Shown: positions 13,977 through 22,177 of the stretch, one piece after another | Numbering within the stretch: position 1 is the stretch's first letter | Layout: each line of letters opens with the position of its first letter | Notes under the pieces: model-generated | What the model saw: only the letters and a program-made list of their open reading frames with translations | The model's database searches: none | Told to the model about the DNA's origin: nothing | Translations under genes and position numbers: made by a program | Virus record (IMG/VR): IMGVR_UViG_3300010334_000245 | Span: 1-25,420 of that record | Length of the DNA stretch: 25,420 nucleotides | Origin: a virus | Reading direction: 5' to 3' (one strand)

Positions 13977-15092
13977 TTAAACTCCTCTAGTCTTAATTGC
14001 AAAATCAAGAAGATTTAGAACACCCTCATGAGTATCTGCGGCTGATAACATCTTCATTTGATTATCTTCATTGAGATTTTCAAATACAGTTACAAGTGTG
14101 TCAATGTGAGCTTCAGAAAGACCATCAAGTTTTGCAAGTAGACGGTCGGTTGGAGTTGGAAGATCTTCTTCACTAACGATATATTTTTCAATAGTACGAT
14201 TGATTACATCTTCCTTGGTGAGTTTCTTAGCGATCTCATGGCCTTTTCTAATAGTAGATTTCTTAAGAGGCGGAGTATCACCAGTAGACTTCATAGCAGC
14301 AGCCATACCTACTGCATATGGATTCTTTACAGCTTCTGAACCAATAATTGCTTCTACAATATCCTGAATCTGCTCTTCTTGTAGTTCTTCACCAGACAAG
14401 TCTGCCATTTCTAGAACATAAGTTCGAACGGAATCTTCATCAAAGTTTTCAGCTACATAGACTGTGCTATGACCGTGTTCTTTTGCCCATTTCTTCGCAG
14501 ATTTAGAAGCATCAGCAAATGTACCTTTACCAATATGTGATTTCTTGTGATCATCTAAATCAATATTGCCATTCTTCTTGTTGGTAAAAATCCAAGCACC
14601 GTTACCAGTTGCTTTCTTTCCATGACTACGAAGATAACGATCATGTGAAACACTTACCGCTTCATCCAAATCTTCATTTGTAGCATTAACTTTAGCTTTA
14701 CCCGCTAATTTTAATTTAGCATTACGATCACCGGCTGCTCTTTTTAACATTGTACCCATAGATTTTGGATATTCTTCTTCAGAACCTGAACCATCAACTA
14801 CTTCCTTAGTAGCTTTATCATACGAAGGTGCCGCTTTATTGAGATAGTTACTAACTTTTGTTTTTGAAAGTTCATCAAGATCTTCAGTTTCTTCGTAGAC
14901 CTTCTCATCGTCTCCAGCATCATAACCGTGCCGTTCTTTCTTACGATTAACTGATTTAGTCTTGCCTTTAAAAAGATCATCGCCATTACCGTTACGATCT
15001 TTGTGTTTAATGACTACATGTTTATCGACAAAATCTTGCTCGCCTTCTGCTTTTGGTCTATAAAGCTCAAATAATTCTTTAGTCGTTTTCAT
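13977..15092 (-). CDS. Large prohead-core-like protein with repeated protease sites (position of T4 gene 68)
   Basis: 371 residues from the ATG at 15092, which has GAGG six bases upstream; an in-frame ATG at 15107 lacks such a site. Charged and Lys/Glu-rich, the protein starts KTTKELFELYRPKAEGEQD. A 65-residue module (about 147-212) includes HDRYLRSHGKKATGNGAWIF and KWAKEHGHSTVYVAE. The tail is helical (HIDTLVTVFENL). Several L/I-x-E before Ala sites (Glu144, Glu247, Glu327) would let gp21 cut it into pieces. T4 gene 68 is only about 140 residues long, so equivalence rests on order 20-67-68-21. An internal head protein ejected with DNA is another possibility. Confidence 0.68.
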   Translation of the reverse strand: MKTTKELFELYRPKAEGEQDFVDKHVVIKHKDRNGNGDDLFKGKTKSVNRKKERHGYDAGDDEKVYEETEDLDELSKTKVSNYLNKAAPSYDKATKEVVDGSGSEEEYPKSMGTMLKRAAGDRNAKLKLAGKAKVNATNEDLDEAVSVSHDRYLRSHGKKATGNGAWIFTNKKNGNIDLDDHKKSHIGKGTFADASKSAKKWAKEHGHSTVYVAENFDEDSVRTYVLEMADLSGEELQEEQIQDIVEAIIGSEAVKNPYAVGMAAAMKSTGDTPPLKKSTIRKGHEIAKKLTKEDVINRTIEKYIVSEEDLPTPTDRLLAKLDGLSEAHIDTLVTVFENLNEDNQMKMLSAADTHEGVLNLLDFAIKTRGV

Positions 15093-15360
15093 CTGTACCC
15101 TCGTCATCTAAATCTAAATCTAAATCATCCAAGTCTACATCGTCAAGATCAATATCTAAATCGTCTAGATCGTCATCAAAGTCAATATCAAATTCAGAGT
15201 CTGGATCTTCTGCCTCACCATAGATATCCTGAGCTAGTTCAATTTTTTTATTCTCAAGAGCAGCAATAGCTTTACCTCTAAGAATCTCGTCAAATGCACT
15301 AGCAAAGTCAACTGGGTTTTTATCAATGGCTAGACTAAGTAAGTCAGTTGTGTCTGGCAT
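15079..15360 (-). CDS. 67: gp67-like acidic prohead core protein
   Basis: A 93-residue protein between genes 20 and the core-like gene, the position of T4 gene 67 (80 residues). The N-terminal half is helical (PDTTDLLSLAIDKNPVDF, then ASAFDEILRGKAIAALENKK). The C-terminal third is almost only Asp and Leu/Ile in a repeating pattern (DDLDDLDIDLDDVDLDDL). Extreme acidity fits a prohead core component that is later proteolysed to peptides. AAGGAA precedes the ATG. The end overlaps the next gene's start by 14 bases. The DNA of the acidic tail is itself a degenerate six-base repeat. Confidence 0.8.
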   Translation of the reverse strand: MPDTTDLLSLAIDKNPVDFASAFDEILRGKAIAALENKKIELAQDIYGEAEDPDSEFDIDFDDDLDDLDIDLDDVDLDDLDLDLDDEGTDEND

Positions 15361-15386
15361 AAAGTATTCCTTCTTTTAGTATAATC

Positions 15387-15394
15387 TATTTATT
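15387..15394 (-). promoter_or_regulatory. Late promoter-like element before gene 67
   Basis: AATAAATA on the minus strand, one base off the consensus, 27 bases ahead of the gene 67 start, in the short gap after gene 20. Confidence 0.35.
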
Positions 15395-15402
15395 AAAGTT
15401 TA

Positions 15403-16989
15403 TTATTGCGCTTGACTGCTTAAAGTTTTCTGTGAACCTATTGGGTCTGGCTGTTGTTGATTGGGATCTGCTGGATTAGTTGTCTGATCGGACGGAATAG
15501 CTGCATACTGAGGATTGTTAACTTCATTCTTAATCTGCTTATCAATTTCTTGCATCTCTTCATCTGTCTGTCTAAGAACATGTCGACGGATCCACTCATT
15601 TGAGTAGTATTTACCGGCATAATCATCAACATCTCTAAGCATTGTAATGCGATCTCTAAGAATTTCTGTTTCTTTGAGTTCAGCAAAATAGTTATCCTGA
15701 GAAAACTTATAACGAATTTGATTCTTAAGTAGTTCCCATTCTTCGTATGTAATAATACCTTTGAGTACTAATTGCTTTTCAAGAATCTTAGTAAATAGAG
15801 TCGCAAAACGATTGCGTAGTCTATTGATAAACTTGGAAAACTTTACTTCATCACGAGTAATTTCATTAGCTCTACCAAACCCAAATTGTGTTTCTGTATC
15901 AAGTCGCGATACTGGTACGTTAAGAGATTGATATAGCTTCTTTTGGAAGTAAATAATATCTTCAATCTGACCTAAGTTTTGACCGCCTGGCAACGTAGTA
16001 ATTTCAGTACCTTTTCCTTCACGACGAGGTAACCAGAAATCTTCAAGCATGGTCATGAATTTGCGATCATCGCGAACTTCACCACTGGCAGAATCGTAGA
16101 CCAGTTTGTTTTTAAAGCGAGTCATCTGATCACGAAGATACTGTTCTGCCTTCATTTTGGGAAGGTTACCAACATCAATGTAGAAAATACGACGTTCAGG
16201 TGCACGGCTAATACGATAAATGACTAGCGAGTCTTCCATTGAACGAAGCTGATTAAGTGGTTTAATTGCTTTATGAAGATATGACTGGACTAGATCACCA
16301 TTGATTGATGTGAGACCAGATGTATTATGAACAATTGAGTCTCTGGCAATTTTTACACCGCCAATATTATTATTTGGAATTGAACTTGAATTGCCACTTG
16401 ATTTAGCAAAGCCTTTATCATTATAGATATAGTATTCTTTACTTGTCTGGCTGGTAGGAATATTGTCTACCAATTTCTTACGCTTTATTTCTCTAACTTT
16501 ACGGATTTTTCGTGGATCAACGTAACGTAATTCAACAATTCCGTCTTTAGGTGCTGATTCATCTAGAATAACATGATAATATAGTCTACCATCTACATAC
16601 CAGCGCTTGAAGATTTCATAACCTTGAGCATTAAATTCAAGTAACCTTAGAACATTTCTAAATTCATCTACAAATAGCTTTTTAATCCGATCTGAAAGCT
16701 CGGTATCATCAAGAATTAATTCTACAGGTTCCGTTTCTGGTTCTTGAGTAACTACTTCATTGACAATGTCATCTACAGCTCTGTCAATTTCTGGATGATA
16801 TGACATCTCACGGTATTTGTTAACTAATTCCGCTTCAGTTCGAATAGATCCATCAAGATCTACATATGTACCATAAACACCACCTTCAGCAACGACTACG
16901 GCCCCATCATCGTTTGTTTTAGGTGCAAACGAGATGGGTTCCGGATTTTTTCTTTTTAATTCAAAGCCAAACAACTCAAAACCACTCAT
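15403..16989 (-). CDS. 20: gp20-like portal vertex protein
   Basis: A 528-residue portal (T4: 524) that forms the dodecameric DNA gate at one head vertex and the docking site for the terminase. Characteristic stretches are VNKYREMSYHPEIDRAVDDI (56-75), YVDPRKIRKVREIKR, YRISRAPERRIFYIDVGNLP, and LPGGQNLGQIEDIIYFQKKL followed by LDTETQFGFGRANEI in the wing/stem region. The C-terminus is Gln/Pro-rich. The ATG overlaps the stop of the upstream homing endonuclease gene (ATGA), and its GGAG ribosome site lies within that gene's last codons. No interruption is seen in the portal itself. Confidence 0.96.
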   Translation of the reverse strand: MSGFELFGFELKRKNPEPISFAPKTNDDGAVVVAEGGVYGTYVDLDGSIRTEAELVNKYREMSYHPEIDRAVDDIVNEVVTQEPETEPVELILDDTELSDRIKKLFVDEFRNVLRLLEFNAQGYEIFKRWYVDGRLYYHVILDESAPKDGIVELRYVDPRKIRKVREIKRKKLVDNIPTSQTSKEYYIYNDKGFAKSSGNSSSIPNNNIGGVKIARDSIVHNTSGLTSINGDLVQSYLHKAIKPLNQLRSMEDSLVIYRISRAPERRIFYIDVGNLPKMKAEQYLRDQMTRFKNKLVYDSASGEVRDDRKFMTMLEDFWLPRREGKGTEITTLPGGQNLGQIEDIIYFQKKLYQSLNVPVSRLDTETQFGFGRANEITRDEVKFSKFINRLRNRFATLFTKILEKQLVLKGIITYEEWELLKNQIRYKFSQDNYFAELKETEILRDRITMLRDVDDYAGKYYSNEWIRRHVLRQTDEEMQEIDKQIKNEVNNPQYAAIPSDQTTNPADPNQQQPDPIGSQKTLSSQAQ

Positions 16990-17633
16990 GATATAATCTC
17001 CATAATCCCTTGTTTACAATACTTTTTTATTAGATAATGAGATATATTTAATTCATCTGAACATTCTTTTACAGTAGAATAAATTACTTCACCAAATTTA
17101 ATCTTCTTAGCATTAGGATTTTTACCACCATTATAAACTCCCTGTTTAGCCAAACTCATCTTTTTTCTCACTTCGGGATCTTTTGCTGGATTATAAAATC
17201 TATATCCTATAGAAATACCCTGTTCTGATAATTTCAATTTTGCTAAACTCATCTTTTTTCTTACTTCTAAAGTTTTTGGCTTTCCTCTTAATTTATTTGC
17301 CAATTTTTCATAATGTTCATCAGTATTTTCTATAGTAAAATTGTCTGTCTTATTTAGAAATTTTTCAGATTTTGATACATTTAACTTTTTGAGTACTTTA
17401 TTTTCCCAAATTTTAGCTTTTTCAATACATTTAAACTTTTTTCTTATTTGAATAATATCAGGTTGGCCATTTTCTAAAATGAATTGTTTTACATGGTTTG
17501 AGCTGGTGAAATATTTTACCCAAAGATCATCTTCAGGATTTATATTTAATTTTACATTTCCCCATCTCAAACCATAATACCATTTATTTAGATTAGTCCA
17601 ACCTATCAAATACGTATAAGCTAAAGCTTCCAT
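16986..17633 (-). CDS. GIY-YIG homing endonuclease (Seg-like) between genes 19 and 20
   Basis: A 215-residue protein. The nuclease domain shows TYLIG (residues 7-11) and YYGLRW (19-24) as the GIY/YIG pair, with Arg23 and Glu77 (IWENKV) as the expected catalytic residues. Two NUMOD3-like DNA-binding repeats follow (EVRKKMSLAKLK at 123-134 and EVRKKMSLAKQG at 154-165). The C-terminal NUMOD1-like helix-turn-helix includes STVKECSDELNISHYLIKKY (186-205). Such enzymes cut a homologous site in a phage lacking the gene and spread by repair. It is inserted precisely between tail tube and portal genes. Codon use is visibly more AT-rich than in the neighbours. It has no late promoter of its own and is probably read through from gene 19. 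Confidence 0.88.
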   Translation of the reverse strand: MEALAYTYLIGWTNLNKWYYGLRWGNVKLNINPEDDLWVKYFTSSNHVKQFILENGQPDIIQIRKKFKCIEKAKIWENKVLKKLNVSKSEKFLNKTDNFTIENTDEHYEKLANKLRGKPKTLEVRKKMSLAKLKLSEQGISIGYRFYNPAKDPEVRKKMSLAKQGVYNGGKNPNAKKIKFGEVIYSTVKECSDELNISHYLIKKYCKQGIMEIIS

Positions 17634-17660
17634 TATAATATAACCACTTTTAAAATAAAC

Positions 17661-18209
17661 TTAACTCAATGTACCAGTATTTCCAGGACTGGTTACTTCA
17701 AACCAGTCATATGCAAAACTAGTTGTAAATGTTTCAATTTGATTAGTTGAATCCCAGCTAAGTTCAATTGGTGAAATTGATGTAGGAAATAGACCATAAA
17801 AAGTATATGTTCTTACAATAGTACCGGTCTTAGAGTATTGAGAAATTTCAGCCTGTCTCTTATAGTTACTTGGTGACGGGCTATTTGTTGTATTTAAGTT
17901 ACCGCTAAGTGAATTGATTTTATTATGCCATAGCTCTAGAGCATGACGAACTTTAAAATCTTCATCATTCATTACGTTTACTTGCCAATCTTCAAAGCTT
18001 CGGTCACCCGCAACTTTAATTTTACGTCCCCAGTAAGGGATTTCAATTGGAGCAATAGTAGATCCAGGCAAAGAACTCGCCTGGATCATAAATGAAGCTA
18101 CAGAACCTAAATCTGATGTGAATGGGCTAGAAAGCTTTACTTCAAATAGAGTCGGGCGAGCCCCTCCAAATTTAAGTTGTGATCTGATATCATTAACTGT
18201 AAATGACAT
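17661..18209 (-). CDS. 19: gp19-like tail tube protein
   Basis: A 182-residue subunit of the inner tail tube through which DNA passes (T4: 163). Recognisable parts are RPTLFEVKLSSPF (19-31), FMIQASSLPGSTIAPIEIPY with the PG loop and WGRKIKVAG, DWQVNVMNDEDFKVRHALEL, and the C-terminal YTFYGLFPTSISPIELSWDS. The last one is the tube-fold signature strand in which phages write G-x-FP-x-x-I-x-x-I-x-LSWD. AAGGAG precedes the ATG. The gene follows the sheath gene directly, as in T4. Confidence 0.96.
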   Translation of the reverse strand: MSFTVNDIRSQLKFGGARPTLFEVKLSSPFTSDLGSVASFMIQASSLPGSTIAPIEIPYWGRKIKVAGDRSFEDWQVNVMNDEDFKVRHALELWHNKINSLSGNLNTTNSPSPSNYKRQAEISQYSKTGTIVRTYTFYGLFPTSISPIELSWDSTNQIETFTTSFAYDWFEVTSPGNTGTLS

Positions 18210-18237
18210 ATTAGTTCTCCTTGTCTTTATTTATCTA

Positions 18238-20358
18238 TTAAGCGCCAGCGATCTCTGAGAACTCTACACCACTACGGACAGCAACAAAGTTAAGCTGAAT
18301 GTAGTTAATTGATCTTGCAGGTTTGATATAAATATCGCCAACAAATCTATTACCATCAATAACTTCAGAGGTATTATTTGTTTCATCACAAATAACCTTA
18401 AAGTCATAAATGCCGCGGCGTCCTTGTACATCACGTAGATATGGTTCTATTAAATTACGAAACTGCGACCGAGTAAATTCATCATTGAATTCAAATAGAA
18501 GTGATTTAGAAGCATTTGAAATTGCCTTTTCGAGCACAATGAATAGACGACGAACGTTTATGCGATCAAACGCAGATGGTTTATTCAAGAATGTCTTGTC
18601 ACCATAAAGTGTTGGTCCTTGACCAGAGATATTAACTACTGGATTAATGCTATTCTTATATAGTTGATCTCGTTGAGCCTGATTTGGATTAAATGCAAGC
18701 TTGATTACATTTTTAATGCTACCGCGTGTTGTACCAGCAGGTGAAAACCATGGATCACGAGTCTTATCTGTTCTTGCACAAACACCCGCAATATCACCGT
18801 TAAGTGGAATGTAACGATAAATATCATTGTACTTATCATACATATACTTGTAACCAGAGTCAACAACTGCATATGAAGAAGATCTAAGATTACTTCTAAA
18901 ACCAAGGATACTTTCTACTGGTTGTGTGTTATTAACCACACTTGACTTAGGTGGTGACACAAAAACTACGCAGTCTCTGCGTGTTTCAGCTAAATTGTCA
19001 ATTAGATAGTTACCTGATTGTGCACCACTAAATCCTCGTGATAATCCGGTCATAATTAGCGAAACATCAACATCATCTGAAGATACAAATAGATCATATG
19101 CTTTTGCAATATCAGCAAAAGAAACACCAGTTGATGGATCTTCTGTCTCATTCTTGTCAATACCACCAGTAAATGATAGAGTAAGTGGAATTTGATTAAT
19201 AGAACTTACAATATTTACAGCAGTGTTAGATACTGAACCTACACGATCTGTGCCAAACCATACATAATTTGATTCATTATTGATTACATCTTTATAATAG
19301 TTGGTTGTACCATCAGAAAGCTTGGAATCACTAGCTCTTGAAAGTCCTTTATAGACTTCAAGAATAGCACCTGGACTACTAGTAAAACCACCTTCTTCGT
19401 CTACAATTACTATATGAAGTTCATCATTCTGTGCAGCAGTATTACCTAGCTGAGCAACTGTATTACCGTTTACAGAAACATAAGTAGAACGACCAGGTGC
19501 AACATCTACCTGATTGTAATATTCCCAGTAACGATTTACAGTTGATGTATTAATGTCAGTTGATAGTTTAAGTGGTTGATCAAACGTTAGAGTAAATGAT
19601 GCAGTATTTCCTGTTGTTAAGTTAGCAGACAATGAAGTAGCACTCTTTGAAATAATCTTTAAGTATTGTGTGCCAAATGTTGCAGCATTACCGACCTGAA
19701 TATAATCACCAACTGTAATAAGATTTAAAATAGCATCAGATGATGTTTGATTTGCAGAACCATTTGCAGTAAAGAGTGTAATACTTGCTGTTGTTGAACC
19801 TACTGCAAGTGTCATAGATGTATTTGAATTATTACAATTATATGCTGTAGATTTTAGATCAATTGTTGAATTATACTGAGTGGCACTACCGCAGACTGAT
19901 ACTTTAAGAGAGTTACCAAGTTCACCTGGGTAGCGAGCTATATAAGTAGCTCCTGATGAAGTAAAGTTGTTAGACTTAATTAGATAATCATCAGAGTTCA
20001 GAATTGTATATGAAGAGCTAGCATTAATTGATGCAGTATTGCTTGTTGCAACAGCAGAAAACTGATTAGCATTTAGAGCACGGCTTACATATAGTGCATT
20101 TGAATATGAAAGAAAGCTTGCGGCAACAAACCAAGTTTCAGCATTGATATTAGTTGGTTTGCCAAATTTATTAGCTAGATCATTTTCTGATGTAACTAAA
20201 ATTCTTTGCCCAACAGGTCCCCAGCGAAATACACCTGCAATTGCACCCGCAGAAGTATCTACTGAAGGGACTACAGTAGTAAGATCAATCTCAGAAACAT
20301 TAATACCTGGGCTAAGCTGGAATCCGCCACCACCCGATCCAAAATTTTGTACGGCCAT
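18238..20358 (-). CDS. 18: gp18-like contractile tail sheath protein
   Basis: A 706-residue sheath subunit (T4: 659). The N-terminus LSPGINVSEIDLTTVVPSVD and GAIAGVFRWGPVGQ is the conserved sheath start. The middle (about 110-400) is a Ser/Thr-rich variable domain exposed on the outside. The C-terminal core has FNPNQAQRDQLYKNSINPVV, INVRRLFIVLEKAISNASKS, FEFNDEFTRSQFRNLIEPYL and FVGDIYIKPARSINYIQLNF, which give the strands that link neighbouring subunits. TAAGGAG precedes the ATG, and a late promoter lies 47 bases upstream. It is intact and without inserts. Confidence 0.97.
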   Translation of the reverse strand: MAVQNFGSGGGGFQLSPGINVSEIDLTTVVPSVDTSAGAIAGVFRWGPVGQRILVTSENDLANKFGKPTNINAETWFVAASFLSYSNALYVSRALNANQFSAVATSNTASINASSSYTILNSDDYLIKSNNFTSSGATYIARYPGELGNSLKVSVCGSATQYNSTIDLKSTAYNCNNSNTSMTLAVGSTTASITLFTANGSANQTSSDAILNLITVGDYIQVGNAATFGTQYLKIISKSATSLSANLTTGNTASFTLTFDQPLKLSTDINTSTVNRYWEYYNQVDVAPGRSTYVSVNGNTVAQLGNTAAQNDELHIVIVDEEGGFTSSPGAILEVYKGLSRASDSKLSDGTTNYYKDVINNESNYVWFGTDRVGSVSNTAVNIVSSINQIPLTLSFTGGIDKNETEDPSTGVSFADIAKAYDLFVSSDDVDVSLIMTGLSRGFSGAQSGNYLIDNLAETRRDCVVFVSPPKSSVVNNTQPVESILGFRSNLRSSSYAVVDSGYKYMYDKYNDIYRYIPLNGDIAGVCARTDKTRDPWFSPAGTTRGSIKNVIKLAFNPNQAQRDQLYKNSINPVVNISGQGPTLYGDKTFLNKPSAFDRINVRRLFIVLEKAISNASKSLLFEFNDEFTRSQFRNLIEPYLRDVQGRRGIYDFKVICDETNNTSEVIDGNRFVGDIYIKPARSINYIQLNFVAVRSGVEFSEIAGA

Positions 20359-20404
20359 TTATAAATCTCCTTAGAAGAGTTCGTTATTGTTTTAACTTAT
20401 ACTG

Positions 20405-20412
20405 TATTTATA
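20405..20412 (-). promoter_or_regulatory. T4-type late promoter for genes 18-19
   Basis: Exact TATAAATA on the minus strand, 47 bases ahead of the sheath start and just after the end of the terminase C-half. Confidence 0.85.
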
Positions 20413-20422
20413 AAAGTAAGAA

Positions 20423-22177
20423 TCAGAAGAACATGAATTCGGGATTTGGATTAGCTACTAAATCTATAATTTCATCTTCGGGTTGACCATCGTCCATAAA
20501 CCCTGAAGGGAGAAGATCACGTTCTAATTCTTCATCTGTTCGATCTCTAAGTTGCATAAGAGTATTAATATCAGTTAAATCTTTAAAATATTGCTGATCA
20601 GACATCCACCCAAATAGAACAATGCCCATCACTAAATCATCATGACAACCTGGTTCTGCTTCATACGAAGTTCCTTTCTTTGAGAATCTTGACAACTCAA
20701 AGATGGTATCGTGATCATTAATAATCAATTGTCTTTGCTCAATGAGAAGTTTTAACATCGAGCAACCAATTGCCTTCACTGTCTTTGTAGTTCTAACTCC
20801 TCTATCGCTTGAAGCTGTCTTTGAAAAGCCTGCAGAGATTCGTTTGCCTCTTGCACCAGCATTTTCAGTCTGAATAACAGTCTCACACTCGTAATCAAAA
20901 TAGAGAGCATCTGCAACTTGACCACCAGTATCGTTGATTTCAACAAGAACAGAAGCCATATTATAAAGCTTTGAGATCTGAAAAATAGTTCCGGCATAGT
21001 CTAGAGGGGTTACCATATTGTTTTTATAGGTACAGACCTGATTGTAAGGCATTTTAGTAATGTCGATGACGTGAAAAGCCGAGTAATCTAGACCTTTACC
21101 ACGAGACACATCGCAGACAATTACATACTGATGATTTGTAAGTTTTTCTTCATAGACTTTAAGTCCATCTCTAGAAGCTAATGGTGTTTTTGATACTAGT
21201 GATTTAAGAACAGCACCAGAAATAAGTGTACCAGATGATCCTAAGAACTGACATTCAAATTCTTGTGCAAACTTTTCAACATCGAAGTCCATTGAAGATA
21301 GAGTCTCATGTCTCCATTTCTCACCTCGACCCGGAACTTTTTGCCAAGGAACTTCTACATATTCATAACCGTTCCATTCGGTACTATCATGAGAGGCAAT
21401 AGCGCCAATACAAGTTTTATAGAAGTGATTTAATCCATTTGGCGTAGAAGTAAATAGAATTTTTGTAGTTTCACCCGATGAAATGGTTGGAAAAACAGAA
21501 GCAAAGAATTTATCCCAGTTTTCTACGAAAGCAGTTTCGTCAATATATAGAAGTGAGATTGACTTACCACGAATAGCCGATGATGATGTAGCAGCAGCAA
21601 TAATCTTACAGCCATTTTCAAGTTCGATTGATCCTTTATTCCATGAAACTACGCCCTGCTGAAGCCAAGATGGAAGACCTTCATATGAGATTTTAATACG
21701 ATCTAGAATTTCTCTAGCGGCATCACCTTTATTTGCAAGTAGTGCTACAGTTTTATGACTATTAAAGATGATATAATGAAGAATAACAGCAGCCGCGGTA
21801 GTGGTATTATGACTTAAAATTCCATTTGTGTAATATCTATGATTATAAGAGTTAACGGTTAAATCAAACATATTACTGAATACTTCAGTCTTAGTAATAG
21901 ACTTTACAAGATCAGGACCAAACTTTGTAATAACTTTAGTTTTATTAGGAATACAATTTTTTAGAAAAATTTCATTAAACTGCTCATCAAATAGTATATG
22001 ATCATCTGCAGCTATTAGATTAAACCCAGATTCTGTTTCTATAATCCATTCTTGGTATTCTATTGTTTTGTGAATAGATTCAATATCTTCCCAGCCGGTA
22101 TCCGTTTCGATTTCCCAATCCGAAATATCAAAAGATTCAAGAAATTTTCTTTCTATTGTTTCAGAAAGTTTATGCAT
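20423..22177 (-). CDS. 17: Large terminase C-half fused behind a C-intein (gp17, fractured gene)
   Basis: The 584-residue product begins with about 124 residues of intein: TESGFNLIAADDHILF carries the block B histidine (His60). DLTVNSYNHRYYTNGILSHN (105-124) holds blocks F and G, ending in the catalytic His123-Asn124. Then follows TTTAAAVILHY, the continuation of a Walker A motif. The rest is a normal large terminase: Walker B LLYIDETAF (Asp213, Glu214), coupling motif TSTPNG, and nuclease residues Asp356 (VCDVSRG), Glu413 (LVEINDTG) and Asp513/Asp514 (CHDDLVM). On its own it lacks the ATP-binding GK and should be inactive until spliced in trans with the N-half. Its ATG lies inside the end of the endonuclease gene, with GAGGA about 12 bases ahead. 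Confidence 0.93.
   Translation of the reverse strand: MHKLSETIERKFLESFDISDWEIETDTGWEDIESIHKTIEYQEWIIETESGFNLIAADDHILFDEQFNEIFLKNCIPNKTKVITKFGPDLVKSITKTEVFSNMFDLTVNSYNHRYYTNGILSHNTTTAAAVILHYIIFNSHKTVALLANKGDAAREILDRIKISYEGLPSWLQQGVVSWNKGSIELENGCKIIAAATSSSAIRGKSISLLYIDETAFVENWDKFFASVFPTISSGETTKILFTSTPNGLNHFYKTCIGAIASHDSTEWNGYEYVEVPWQKVPGRGEKWRHETLSSMDFDVEKFAQEFECQFLGSSGTLISGAVLKSLVSKTPLASRDGLKVYEEKLTNHQYVIVCDVSRGKGLDYSAFHVIDITKMPYNQVCTYKNNMVTPLDYAGTIFQISKLYNMASVLVEINDTGGQVADALYFDYECETVIQTENAGARGKRISAGFSKTASSDRGVRTTKTVKAIGCSMLKLLIEQRQLIINDHDTIFELSRFSKKGTSYEAEPGCHDDLVMGIVLFGWMSDQQYFKDLTDINTLMQLRDRTDEELERDLLPSGFMDDGQPEDEIIDLVANPNPEFMFF
21806..22177 (-). other. C-intein (IntC) coding segment
   Basis: Codons 1-124 of the C-half. 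The block B-like LIAADDH, block F DLTVNSYNHRYY and block G TNGILSHN are present, with Thr as the +1 splice residue. No endonuclease domain is inside the intein. Confidence 0.9.

Noticed and set aside
15100-15200. Tandem repeat as a CRISPR or regulatory array
   Set aside because: The units are six-base, degenerate and in frame, coding for the Asp/Leu tail; there are no spacers.
18228-18235. GATAAATA before gene 19 as a late promoter
   Set aside because: The predicted start of transcription would fall at the ribosome site itself, leaving almost no leader. Gene 19 can be read from the gene 18 promoter.
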